64,000 nucleotides of DNA from Physcia stellaris (taxonomy: Eukaryota > Ascomycota > Lecanoromycetes > Caliciales > Physciaceae). This document shows positions 35,556 to 52,958 of the stretch, one piece after another. A program made the position numbers and the translations under genes. The DNA lies in the NCBI GenBank assembly GCA_018902385.1, contig JABSSW010000023.1, positions 62,001 through 126,000 on the forward strand, given 5' to 3'. The first letter of the stretch is position 1; each line of letters opens with the position of its first letter. The notes below the pieces were generated by a model that was given only the letters and a program-made list of their open reading frames with translations, made no database searches and was not told where the DNA came from.

Positions 35556-35953
35556 ATGCCCGGCCGCACCCGCCCAATCGACACCTTCGCCGCCGCGGTG
35601 GCGAGATGTTCTGCTGAGGTAAGTCTTTCCCTTTGTCCTTTGCCTTTCTCCCACCAGCCATCTTCGCCACGAAATTTTCCTGGAACGCGCTGTTTGCATC
35701 ATTCATTCCCTCTTTGAGGATCGTAGGAGATAGGAGAGCGAAGAAGGTCTAATCAAACCGATGGTGGCAGGCATCTGTGTACGGCAAATGTATCTTGGCG
35801 GATTACAACGCTGTGCATAAAGATATGTGCGCGAAGGAGTTTCTGAGGTTGAAGGATTGTTATTTGGTGAGTTTTTCCCTGTGCACGAGGGATCAAGTAC
35901 TGTACTTGTGTGGATCAACTGATGGGATGTAGGCGAACATGAAGAAGAAATAA
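35556..35953 (+). CDS. NDUFAF8: Twin-CX9C mitochondrial protein, NDUFAF8-like complex I assembly factor
   Basis: A 59-aa protein from three small exons: 35556-35618 (21 codons), 35771-35866 (32 codons) and 35933-35953 (6 codons plus stop). All introns are phase 0 with GT..AG ends. It was found by reading splice sites, since no single frame shows it. It begins MPGRTRPIDTFAAAVARC. The four cysteines form two exact CX9C pairs: C18..C28 (CSAEASVYGKC) and C41..C51 (CAKEFLRLKDC). This CHCH layout is oxidised and trapped in the mitochondrial intermembrane space by Mia40. Length, the AAxxxC start and the C-A-x-E-F-x-x-L-x-x-C motif match NDUFAF8 (C17orf89), which stabilises NDUFAF5 in complex I assembly. 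The assignment to that family is likely but rests on motif memory. Confidence 0.82.
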
Positions 35954-36155
35954 TAAAAAGAGTTGGGAAGATGAGATGATTCTTTGAGAGCATCTTTCAG
36001 GCTGGTGGGTAGTAGTCGACCTAACCTAACCGCGAGTGTGCAAAGTTTTCTAATGATCTGAAGCTCTATCATTGATCTACATACGGTCATCGAAGCCCTT
36101 TCGCAACAGTCGACGCTCGCTTCTTGAGCAACGCTACATCACTCATCACCGCCAT

Positions 36156-39100
36156 CTACAGCTGCACCAACCTCAGCAAAAAGGTCGCCTTCTGCACCTC
36201 TTGCTCCTCGGCCGCAATCACGACCTCATCCTTCCCCTCCGGCACCTCGCCGCCAACCTGCGTGATGACATGCTTGTCCAGCGGCCGCCTCAGCGCCTTC
36301 TCAAACACCTGTCCGTGCGTCTCGAAGACCTCCTCGATACCAGTCTTCTCGGGATCAGACAGGACTCGGTATTCCATCTTCACGTCATCCGTCGGCACCA
36401 GCTTGGCCTTCTTCCGTAGCTGCTGGACTCGGTTGACGATTTCGCGGGCGATGCCTTCTCGCGCTAGCTCGGGGTAGAGCTGGGTGTCGAGGATAGTGAG
36501 GACGTCGTTGTCGGTATTTGGCTCGAGGGTCTTTGACGACTCGTCTTCTTTCAACCCGCGCTTCACGATCAGATCTTCGGCGCTCAGTTTGATGCCATCG
36601 ATAGTCAGTGACTGAGACTGGACGAACTGTCGCACATCGTCGCTGGTGAGGTCGGGGAGCGCTTTCTTCACTTTCTGAGCGTCTTTTTTGAGTTTCTTGC
36701 CGAGGGTGGGCCAGTCGGCTGATAGGCTGTATTGGACGTTGTATTTGTTTTCATCCGATGAAAGGACGAGATCATGGATGTTGAGTTCTTCGCAAATGTA
36801 GTCTTCCAGCGACTTGACATCTGCCAAATATGACTCATCCGGATGGATGACGATAAAAGTCTTCAGAGGCTGTTTCAAGCCGATAGTCCTTCGCTCCCGT
36901 GATACTCGTCCTAGTTCGATGACGCGCTTCATGCGGCCTACTTGCCTCTCAACGACTTTGTCGAAAAGCTCTTCTCGAACTTCTGGGAATGCGAGGAAGT
37001 GCACACTTCTGGGGTCTTCGCCTCGCAGCGACTCGGGAATATGTGGGAGAAGGCGTTGATAGATATTGTCGGTGATGAAGGGCGTAAAAGGCGCAAGACC
37101 ACGAACTAAGGTGTACAGAATCTCAAACAAAGTATTCAGCGCGCGTTTGGTGTCTTCGATGCCGAGTTCGCCTTTTAGTCGCCGCCTATTGAAACGAATG
37201 TACCAGTTCGTCATGTCGTCGATTGGTTCGAGCAGCCTTGGTACCACGGTATAGAGTCGATAGGCCGCCATTTCCTGGTTGACGAATTGCAACAAGCTTT
37301 GGCAGCTCGCAAGGATCCAGCGGTCCATGACATTCTCGCTGCTCGATTCTGCCTTCGGGTCGAACATGAAATCGATATTTTCGACTTTCTTCAGCAACAA
37401 GACTTGGTCGCGAAAGAATTTGTAGCTGTTCCACATTGGTAGCAGCACTTTTGCAACGATATCCTTGACTCCAGTCTCCTTGAATCGAAGTGTTTCTGCT
37501 CGCACGACTGGTGAATTGATCATATACAGACGAAGAGCATCTGCTCCATACTTCCGCATGACGAGGCTAGGATCGGGGTAGTTTTTCAGTCGCTTCGACA
37601 TCTTCTTCCCATCCTCCGCGAGCACTATACCATTCACAATGCAATTTTTGAACGGCAAAGTGCCGAAGAGGTGAGTGCCAAGTACCGTCAAGGTATAGAA
37701 CCATCCTCTTGTCTGATCTAGACCTTCTGCAATGAAGTCACCCGGAAACGAAGCCTTGAACTCTTCTTGATGCTCAAACGGGTAATGCGACGAAGCATAT
37801 GGCATACTGCCAGATTCGAACCAACAATCGAAGACTTCTTCAATACGCCGTAATTGGCCTTTACCTTGCTTACTTGGGATCGTGATATCATCGATCTTAT
37901 CTCTATGGAGATCAACAATCTCTCCTTCAAAACCACTGAGCTCTTTTAGCTCTTTGGCAGAGCCAACACAGACCACTTCCTTGTAATCTTCGCTCACCCA
38001 GATGGGCATAGGAGTTCCCCAGTAACGATTTCTTGATACATTCCAATCCCTCGAATTTGCAATCCAGTTGCCAAAACGGTTGTCCCTGACAAAGCTTGGG
38101 ACCCAGTGAGTCTTACCGAGCTCTTCCGTCATCTTAGGAATGATAGCCGGAATCTTCACAAACCACGATGGTACAGCTCTATACAGAAGAGGCGTATCTG
38201 ACCGCCAGCAGAAAGGATAGCTGTGCGTGATTACACTATCTACGATCAAGCGACCTGTACCCTTCAAGTGCTTAATAATGGCTTTGTCGGCAGCTTTGAC
38301 ATGCTGGCCAGCGAAATCCTTTACTTCTGCTGTAAACCGGCCTTGTTCGTCGACGGGGTTAGGGGGCAAACGTTTGTCGGTTATAACACCAGCCTCGAAT
38401 GCGACTTTGTAGTCCTCTTCACCGAATGCAGGGGACTGATGTACTAAACCGACACCACTCTCAGATGTGACATAGGTAGCATTGAGTACTCGAAAACCAT
38501 GGTCTTTGAATTCGTCGTAGAAGTAATCAAACAGAGGTTCATAGCGCCAGCCTAGCATGTCTTTTCCCTTCATGCGATCAACTATTTTGAACTTCGCCTT
38601 CTTGGGATCCTTGTATAATGTCCGCATTAAAGCTTCAAGAAGAATGTAATGAGCCCCTGATTGCTCGTCAAGGATCTTGACATATTCGAAGTCGGGATGA
38701 GCTGCGAGGCTAGTATGAGAGGGTAACGTCCAAGGTGTTGTTGTCCATGCTAGCAAGCATGTTTTTGGATCATTTAGCAGAGGAAAAGAGACGACAACCG
38801 CGGGATCTTGGGTATCTTTATAATTTTGTTGAGCTTCGAAATTGCTGAGAGGAGTATTTAACGCTGTGGAGTATGGCATGACCTTGTATCCTCTATAGAC
38901 AACGTCTTTGTCAAACAGCTGCTTGAAGACCCACCAGACCGACTCCATAAAGGTAGGATCCATCGTCTGCAGGGGCAGGTCAGCCATGGAAGAGGATAGT
39001 CGCACCGTACTTCATGTAGCTCTTACTTTGTAGTCATTGTCAAAATCAATCCAACGGCCCAGTCTGTCGATGGTCTGCCTCCACTCGTTTGAGAATCTCA

Positions 39101-39455
39101 TTACAATGGCGCGGCATTCCTCGTTGTACTTGGCCAGTCCCATCTTCATGACCGCATCTTTCCCCGAAAGCCCAAGCTTTTGATCGATTTCATATTCTAT
39201 GGGCACCCCGTGCGTGTCCCAGCCGAAGCGCCTTTCAACATAATATCCTTTCATGGACCAATATCGAGGAATGATATCTTTGATTGTTGAGGCAAGTAGG
39301 TGGCCGTAATGCGGTAGGCCAGTTGCAAATGGCGGCCCATCGTAGAATGTGTAGGGTTTGCGTCCTTTGGACAGCTCTACCTGTCTTTCGAAGGCTTTGA
39401 TCTCTTTCCATTTTTTGAGGATCGCCTCCTCTTCTTCCGGAAAATTGATAGACAT
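36156..39455 (-). CDS. ILS1: Isoleucyl-tRNA synthetase, cytoplasmic
   Basis: Two exons, 39455-39027 and 38966-36156, with a 60-bp intron, giving 1079 aa, close to yeast Ils1 (1072). It charges tRNA-Ile with isoleucine for cytosolic translation. The class I signature is PHYGHLLAS near residue 50 (HIGH-type), and KKMSKRLKNY near residue 597 is the KMSKS loop. The editing domain is seen with LLAWTTTPWTLPSH. The anticodon-binding part includes NWYIRFNRRRLKGE. The start MSINFPEEEEAILKKWK is the normal start of the cytosolic enzyme; an in-frame upstream extension to 39512 has no presequence features. No frameshift is seen. The gene converges with the NDUFAF8-like gene, with 202 bp between stops. 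Confidence 0.97.
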
Positions 39456-39750
39456 GGTGGTTGTTGTAGCTGGTAGCTCATGAGGTCTGGGATGTGAGGA
39501 GAGGAAATCCAAATAGACGGCGAGGTAGGTAGCTCAGCCGATGACTCACAACAACACTTACAGACCCCAACGATTTCTCTTGAAGCGCTGGCTACATTAC
39601 TCGAGCGGGCAGCGCCGAAAGACAATATTTGCATATGCTGCATTGGCAAACGTAGTCACTAGAAAAATGGGTGCTCGGGTTTGCATTTAATTGCCTAGTC
39701 ACGCTATGTACAAATGGGAAGCAAGCATATATGGTGCAGCTCTTCGCCCT

Positions 39751-42700
39751 CTACGTCTTCTTAGACTCATCTCCATCTATATCCTCAGAGTCTCCTCCTA
39801 TGTTATCCTCCTCTCCCTCATCATCCGATACAGTCGCTCCATAAGATCGAAGCCGTTCCTATTACACTTAGCTAACACCTAACAAAATCAATGCCTGATG
39901 ACTTACCTTATCTTGTGCTCTCTTTTCTTCCAATTCTCCTAGGACTAGGAACAGGTCATCGAGCTCGGTCTGGGCCTGTTTTCGAGCATCTTCTTTGGCT
40001 TCGAGGTCCTTTCTCATAGAGTATGATCCAGCCTCGGAATCTGATGCTCTTTCTTCGGCTCGCTTCAGGCGAGCCTCCAACCCGGCAATTTTGGAAGAGT
40101 GCTCTTCATGTTGCGTCTGAAGATCTTGAACATGATCCCTACCACCTTTTTCAAGTTGAGCTTCCAGACTATGTATAGTAGATTGAAGTTCATTCACTTC
40201 TTCGTCGTTTCGTGTTCGAGCTCTTGCGGCTGTAGCGTCATGCTCTTCCTTCAATGCTCGCATTTCAGCTTGCAATGAGCGAATAGCTTCTTCGGACGCT
40301 TTTTGCTGGTTCATTTGGATAATCTGATGGTCTTTTGTAATCCGCTGTAGATCGTCTTCGTGATTACGTTGGAGAGCTTCGTTGATACTTTTAATTCTAT
40401 TAAGCTCAACGGCACTGGATTCTTTGGCTTTCCGATGATCTGCCTGTTCTTGACTGAGCTTACGTTCACCGGTCACCAATTCTGCTTCAAGCTTTTGGAT
40501 TTTTTGGTTGGCATCGTCTACTTGGGCTTTGAGAGAGTCAACCAGTTCACGAGATATCCCCTTTTGAACACCATTGGCAATAACCGGTACTTCGATCTCA
40601 GGTGAACGGTCAATAGCCCGTAAGACCCGACTAAAATTGTCCTTCAAGAAATCGACAAATGTCTTGTCGAAAAAAACTTCTGGTAAGCCACCGAGATGGC
40701 TCGAGTCCAGATTCTGAGGCAATACTTCGAAATCACGAACCATAGGATGTTCCCTCAACTTTGTAATCTTATCGACATACTGCTCACGACTTAATTGCGT
40801 TGTGAGTATCTGTTGCAGAGTAGCTCGAGGTACGGGCGAGTCTTTCGTCGAGAACTCGTAGATAATGCCGAGGAGGAAAGCACAGACGCCAGATACGAGA
40901 GGCTGAGAGTTGTTCATTTGTATAGCCTGCACTATGCTTTGAAAGCTGCTGCCTTCTCCTAAGAAGTCGTTCACAGCGGCGTGGTCTTCGTACAGCCAAC
41001 CACATAGGACCATCAGGTATCCCAGTGACACTCTTTCGTCCTCGCCTCTTTGCTTACTGGAAACAAGGTTTCCTGCAAGGGATTGGACGCAAGTGACTAC
41101 CTCCTCCCCTGCGCTAGCATCACCTTCAGCCACGGTCATAGCAAGGTCTTTTGCCTCAAAGTCTTCGAACAAGAGGTGAAATAGGATTACAGAAGCAACC
41201 CAGAAACGGTATGGGTCTGTCCCCCGTCCGTTTTCGGGGTTCTCCATGAGTATGGAAAGAATGTTATCTGCCTCGTGTCGAGTGTGGCCTTCAATTGCTC
41301 TTCTGAGAAAGAAAAGGCGGATTGGGGCATGTCCAAAGAAATATGCCTTTAAGCATTCACATGCCGCTAAACGAACATCAAAAGCTTGCATTGATGAGGG
41401 AGCTAAAGCCAGGTCTAGTAAGCCAGAGATGACATTGTCTCTAGGCGGCGGAGCTTCCTTGATATTTCCGTTTACTTGTGGAGACAATTCCTCAGGTCGC
41501 GATGAGAGAACCTCAAATTGCGCAAATGTCTCCTGTAACGGACCGTTACCTCTGATCAGATCGGCCGCTGTGACTAAAGCCTTGGGGCAAATGTCAGAAT
41601 GATCTTATGAACTCGTGGAAAAATCCACCCACCTCCGCTTTGATGGTCATATCGATGGACGGATGAAAAGACGCTTCAAGAACCTGTTCAAGTACACCAC
41701 TATGCCAGAATGACCTTTGATTGGCTTGCGTGCCGACGCTACCTTGTAGTAGAAATAGCCGTATGACTGCGAGAAGTCCCCATACATTTTTATCGCGCTG
41801 AGACCGAGCCCATTCGGCAACACCATCTTTCGAGTCCTCTTCCCTGATAGCCTGGCTCAACAGGGCTGCAAGTTTCTTGACCCAACCCGTCTCTCGAAAA
41901 TAGGACTGATTGGACGCATTCAGCCGGAGTAGGTTCGCGAGCAGAGAAAGGCAATCTTGTACAGCCACACCCCCATGTGTCAGTGCTCCTTCGGCATCAA
42001 TAATGCCAAAGATCCGGTCAAACGCGCTTTCGAAAGCCACTAACTTCTGGAGCTCTGGAGACGATGGTGTGAGAGCTGTGAGCAGAGCGAGACCCTCTTT
42101 AGATGAACTGTGATGAGCAAGAGCGATATATTACTTGAGACCCTGAGCTCTTACCGCTTCGAACAGCTTCCCTTTTGTCCTCTAGAACGGCAACAAGCCT
42201 GGAGACGCCCAATGGAGCCGTGTAAACACATTCTTGAGTCCGCTCAGGCCGGGCGGAGGATACCGCCGATATCAATTGTAAGGAGTAGAGGCGTGAGAAG
42301 AATTCATGTTGGTCTAACAGGTCCAGTAGGGCGGTGATATTTTCTTGCCGCTACTCCGTCAACTCAGAATCATTCCACATGTAGTGACATGCCTCCACTC
42401 ACTTGCGTGAACTCATCTGCTAACCAAAGGGCGATGTCATCCGATGCTTCTGGCTACAACTGGTTAATAGAGGGGCAGATCCAGGCACAAGCGTCCTTAC
42501 ACTTGTGTCATCGGGGTTGAAGAGCATCAAAAGCGTCTCCAGAACGATTTTCGTCGTGTCCACATCCTCAACGTCTTTATTGAGACAGCTAATAAGACTT
42601 TTGAGAGCGCCAGATGCTACCGAAGCAGGATGCGACTTCGCAAAGCTTCTCAACCCTAGTATCGCAGCTCTTCGATCTTCTAGGAGAGTAGCACTCTGCA

Positions 42701-42776
42701 GACGTCCGCTCAAAGTAATTATTGTTGTGTCTGCGTTCTGCTTGGCTGGTGCTTGTGACTCCAGTATGCGAAACAT
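39751..42776 (-). CDS. USO1: General vesicular transport factor Uso1/p115
   Basis: Six exons: 42776-42501, 42453-42403, 42350-42155, 42096-41633, 41580-39907 and 39858-39751, giving 922 aa with an exact codon sum. It tethers ER-derived COPII vesicles to the cis-Golgi. The N-terminal two thirds (to about residue 670) form the armadillo-like globular head, with SATLLEDRRAAILGLRSFAK, LLMLFNPDD, FSRLYSLQLI, YTAPLGVSRLVAVLED and VSLGYLMVLCGWLYED. From about residue 690 to 885 it is an uninterrupted coiled coil. The last exon is a short acidic tail (SDDEGEEDN), as in the family, where it binds other Golgi factors. Start MFRILESQAP follows the family pattern. Yeast Uso1 has a much longer coil; this size is that of p115-type proteins. 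Confidence 0.95.
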
Positions 42777-43378
42777 GGTTCTATATCAGAGGCATTCTTC
42801 CGAAAGGTGCAAAATGGCATCATTTACTGCTCCGTTGACATGGCCGGGAAACTGTTGTCCATGAAGAACGATTAGATGCTGTTGCTCCGGCGGTAGCTTA
42901 CCCAGGTAGCTTTTCCACCAAAAGAATTACAGACACGGCTTATGCATAAATGACAGTACGCTACGAATAAATGACAGAGGTACCGAGGTACCTTACCGAG
43001 CTTACCTTACGTGAGGCTGCCGCTAAACCTGATTCGGCAACGCGCAAAACTGCCTACTTCATCAAGAGTTCGTGGATGAACTCCCATTGTTTGAGATAGA
43101 GCATCAGGTGTTCTTCGCCAATCGCGATACGCAGTGGAGGATCGCCAACAAACTATCACTAAAGCAGCTATCTGCATCGAAGAACACAACACGCCGCTGG
43201 AGTCACATCAGTGCCTAAAGCATTAGAAACCTCTAGCCCCGACAACAACCTATACCTCGATCGCAGTGTGATTGCCCAAAATTATACATAGTACCGAAAA
43301 AAGCCTCATAACCTAACTTAAATCCTCACTCTTTCTCATAAAACCGGACGCACATAACGCTTGGCCTTCGGGGTGAGA
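42777..43378. other. Divergent promoter region of USO1 and RAT1
   Basis: About 600 bp between divergent starts. It holds near-repeats of the type GGTACCGAGGTACCTTACC around 42978-43000. No coding sequence is supported. Confidence 0.5.
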
Positions 43379-46300
43379 ATGGGCGTCCCGGCACTTTTCC
43401 GATGGCTTTCTCAAAAATACCCAAAGATCATCTCCCAGGTTATAGAGGAGAAGCCAACAGAAGTAGATGGTCATGAAGTTCCCGTTGACACTTTGAAGCC
43501 GAATCCTAATGGGGAAGAGTTTGACAATCTCTATCTGGACATGAATGGCATTGTGCACCCATGTTCTCATCCAGAAGACCGCCCGCCACCCGCGACCGAA
43601 GGGGAGATGATGCAGGCCGTATTTGAATATACAAATCGAGTGGTGGCAATGGTGCGGCCACGAAAGCTTCTGTTGATTGCTGTTGGTAAGTTATAACTCT
43701 GGACTACTAGACCTGCAAATGCTCCTTTGGGCGACTGTCCTAGTCGTTGAGGTCCTTGGGGGTACCTTCTCGTCTCAGCACATATTAGAGGCTTTTATGC
43801 TAACGCAATGTCTTACAGACGGTGTAGCTCCTCGAGCAAAGATGAATCAGCAGAGGTCGCGCCGCTTTCGATCTGCCCAGGAAGCAAAACAGAAGGATGA
43901 AGACAATGCAGAATTTGCCAAAATGTTAAAGTCGCAAAATGGCGGTGTACATGAACTTGCGGATAGCATGGCGCAGAAGAAGACGTGGGATCACAATGCC
44001 ATAACCCCAGGCACGCCTTTCATGGATCTACTAGCTGCTTCCTTGCGGTATTGGGGGGCCTACAAAGTAAACACCGACCCTGCCTGGGCAAAGGTATGCA
44101 ATCTAGTCTAGCTGGTCTGAATGATTTGTTGATATTCACAGGTAAAAATCATTATCTCGGATGCGACGGTTCCTGGCGAAGGCGAGCACAAGATCATGGA
44201 ATTCATACGATCCCAACGATCGTCACCGGAGCATGATCCTAATACCCGTCATGTCTTGTATGGGCTGGTAAGTCAGGTTCTAGCCAGAAATCAGGCTCTT
44301 AATTGACGCAAAATAGGATGCTGATCTCATCATGTTGGGCCTTGGTTCGCATGAGCCTCATTTTCGTGTACTACGAGAAGACGTTTTTGCTCAAGAGTCC
44401 AAAGCTAGAACTTGCAGGATATGTGGACAGAAAGGTCACGTAGCTGAAGCATGTAAAGGACTAGCCAAGTCTAAAGATGGCGAGTTTGACGAGAAGGATG
44501 CGGCTGCTCCTCTGAAACCTTTCATTTGGCTTCATGTCTCTGTTTTACGAGAGTATCTGGAAGCAGAGCTCTATGTTTCTCAACAGCCATTTCCTTTCGA
44601 TCTGGAGCGGGCGCTCGACGATTGGGTTTTCATGTGCTTCTTTGTTGGTAACGACTTCCTTCCGCACCTTCCTAGTCTTGACATCCGCGAGGATGGCATA
44701 GACACTCTCATTGCTATCTGGCGCGATAACATACCTTTGATGGATGGTTATGTAGTCAGAGATGGTATTGTCAACCTTGAACGAGCTCAACTCATACTCA
44801 ATGGATTAGCCAAACAGGAAGACGCAATCTTTCGGCGGAGGAAGCAGACGGAAGAAAAGAGAGACGCGAACGCCAAGCGGCGAAAACTAGATTCAGAGAA
44901 CCGCAACGGTAATCGACATTCAGGGGGTGGGCCACCGAATGGGCGCCGCAAATCACCTGATTACAGCACGCCTAGCCACATGCGCGGAGGGAAGGTCAAA
45001 GAACCGACCGGCCCTCCCGAAGGTCTCCAGCTTTTTGAACCCGGAAAAGGTATATCAGCAGAGCAAAAGACCTTGACCCACGACATGGTTGTCAATCGAG
45101 GCGCTGTCTATAAAGCTAATCTAGAAAACAAGAGCGCCGCCGCAGCACTGAAAAGTCAGCTTCTCAAGGGCACTCTGGGTAGCGAGGCCTCCGATGCCCC
45201 AGAAGATACGCCCAAGACTGATAATAAATCGGTTGGTAATCCAGATGGCCAGGTCGATGGTGAAAACTTGCCAAAAACGCCAGTCTCCGCATTGGGAAAG
45301 CGCAAGGCCGACATGATGGACGCAGATGATAGCAGCACACCAGGTCTCAACACGCCCAACAGTGTGGCTAAAGCGCAGACAGATCCAGACGAGCCACCGC
45401 CAGACGAGGTCCGATTGTGGGAAGATGGCTACGCGGATAGATACTATGAGCACAAGTTCAAGGTAGACCCCAGCGACATCGCCTTTCGACATAAAGTTGC
45501 CAGGGCCTACGTTGAAGGCCTTGCTTGGGTTTTGTGGGTTCAGCTGGCAATTAGGTGTTTTGAGGATGTTTTGCTAACGGATACAGGCTTTACTACTTCC
45601 AAGGCTGCCCCTCATGGACATGGTATTATCCTTACCACTATGCGCCATTTGCAGCAGATTTTGTTGATCTGGATAAGGTGAAGATCAAATTTGAGAAAGG
45701 ACGTACTTTTAAACCGTTCGAGCAACTGATGGGCGTCATGCCTGCTGCATCGAACCATACGATCCCGGAAGTTTTTAGGCCTTTAATGAGTGATACAGAT
45801 AGTCCCATTATAGACTTCTATCCGACCGAGTTTCCGATTGATCTGAACGGGAAAAAGTTCGCCTGGCAAGGCGTTGCGATCCTACCATTCATCGACGAGA
45901 CGCGTCTGCTGGAGGCTATGGCGACCAAGTATCCTTTGCTATCTGCAGAGGATGTTGCCAGAAACGAAAAAGGGAAAGACGTACTCATTATGTCCGAACA
46001 GCATCCATTATACGAAGTGATAGCTACTAATTTCTATTCAAAATCGCAAAGTTCACCCAAGTTCAAATTAGACCCTAGAATTAGCCAAGGACTCGCGGGC
46101 AAAGTTGAGAAGAACGAAGACTACCTGCCACAGAGCTCCCTCAGTTTTCCACTTGTCGAAACTGAGTTGCCCAGCCTCGACGAGGACCACAGTATCAGGT
46201 TTGTCACTCATAGCATACACATATCGCCTACTGACCTTTCTAGTGTTCATTTCGAGATGCCAAAGTCGAATTACGTGCACAAATCAATGCTATTGCGTGG

Positions 46301-46850
46301 CGTGAAGCTAGCTCCGCCCGTCCTTGATCGATCAGACATTGAAGCTACTAAAGGCCGTGCCAATAGGTCAGGAAGGTCGTTCGGTGGTGCTCCTTTAAGG
46401 GGCGGAGGCGGTCGCGGTCGTGGTGGGCATATGAATTTTGCTGACCAGAGGCCCAATCCGTTCGCTGCTCATCTGAACCCTGGGTTTGGACCACCCCCTA
46501 ATGGTAATGGAGGCAATCGTGGTCCAGCATCATACGGGGATCATAATTACAGCCGTGCGCCACCGCCGCCGCCGCCAGTCTATGGGTACGGTACGCCTCC
46601 ATCGAATGGACATTTCAATGGACCACCTCCACCTAACGGGTATTACAACGGGGCTCCACCACCTCCACAGTATAATCGCGGTCCACCACCACCACCTGCG
46701 AATAGCTACTATGGAGGTCCGCCCCCACCAATCAATGGCTACGGTAATGGCCCCCAACGGCCACCTCCAGCTGCGTATCCTCCTCATGGTTCGAGTCATG
46801 ATTACCGTGGGCAACAGGACGGTTACTACGGTGGCAGAAGTGGCCGCTGA
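43379..46850 (+). CDS. RAT1: Nuclear 5'-3' exoribonuclease Rat1/Xrn2 (Dhp1)
   Basis: Six exons: 43379-43685, 43819-44093, 44142-44267, 44317-45533, 45587-46198 and 46244-46850, giving 1047 aa with an exact codon sum. It degrades 5'-monophosphate RNA in the nucleus, processes rRNA and snoRNA ends, and drives torpedo termination of RNA polymerase II. The XRN N-terminal domain shows [44 protein letters not shown] and [21 protein letters not shown] knuckle ([14 protein letters not shown]) lies near residue 269, as in Rat1 rather than Xrn1. Then come [17 protein letters not shown], the second catalytic block [19 protein letters not shown] and [15 protein letters not shown]. The last about 160 residues are RGG- and Pro/Gly/Tyr-rich, probably disordered. 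The introns at 45534 and 46199 have CTAAC and CTGAC branch points. Confidence 0.96.
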
Positions 46851-52272
<5,422 letters not shown>

Positions 52273-52958
52273 TGGGAGAGGAGGGGGGAGAGTGTAGGGG
52301 CTTTGGGAAGGGAAAGGAGGGAGGAGGGAGGAAGGTGCGCTTGGTGGATGAAGGGAGGGGAGGACGTTCTGGAGGAAATATCAAAGGAGGAAGGATGTTA
52401 GATGATTTATCGGTAGAGATATACCGATCAAAACGTAACGCTTGTATTTTGCTGCCGTACCTCTCGCCGTCGCACCCCAATCAATATGTAAAGATCCTAC
52501 AGCCCATCATCGTCTTCGCAAGCGATCTGGCTCCACCTTACTCGACGACAGCCTCGAAAATGATAAAATAACCCTTGGGGAATATCAATACGTAAATTCA
52601 CGAAGCGAGAAGCGATATGAGACACTGAGATATTTAACATATACGCATGCATGATTTGAAACTACGTAGTATTCCATTTTGAACCCATTTGACCCGATAG
52701 ATAGTAACCACCCTTTTCCGCCCACCAGATCGAATAAAAAGCTGATATACAACCATCCCGCGCTTTCAGTGACAGGATACAGAGAGAGGCACGCTCTACA
52801 GCTGCACCCGTCACGTTTCAAGGCCGGGAAGGTCATTGGATACAACCCGGCGCCTCAGCCTGGGTATACCATACAAGATCACATTTTGAGCATATAACAT
52901 AAAAATAGCGCACACTCCCCATCCATCCATCCTACACACTACCGAACAACCCAGAACC
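52273..52958. other. Convergent 3' region with a purine-rich tract
   Basis: Between the stops of ARO1 (+) and the JmjC gene (-). From about 52256 to 52395 the plus strand is almost entirely A/G with many GGAGG repeats, which is unusual around it. No coding sequence is supported. Confidence 0.55.

Noticed and set aside
35108-35617. A 169-codon plus-strand frame
   Set aside because: It overlaps the clearly spliced NDUFAF8-like gene in another frame and contains the TTATC microsatellite.
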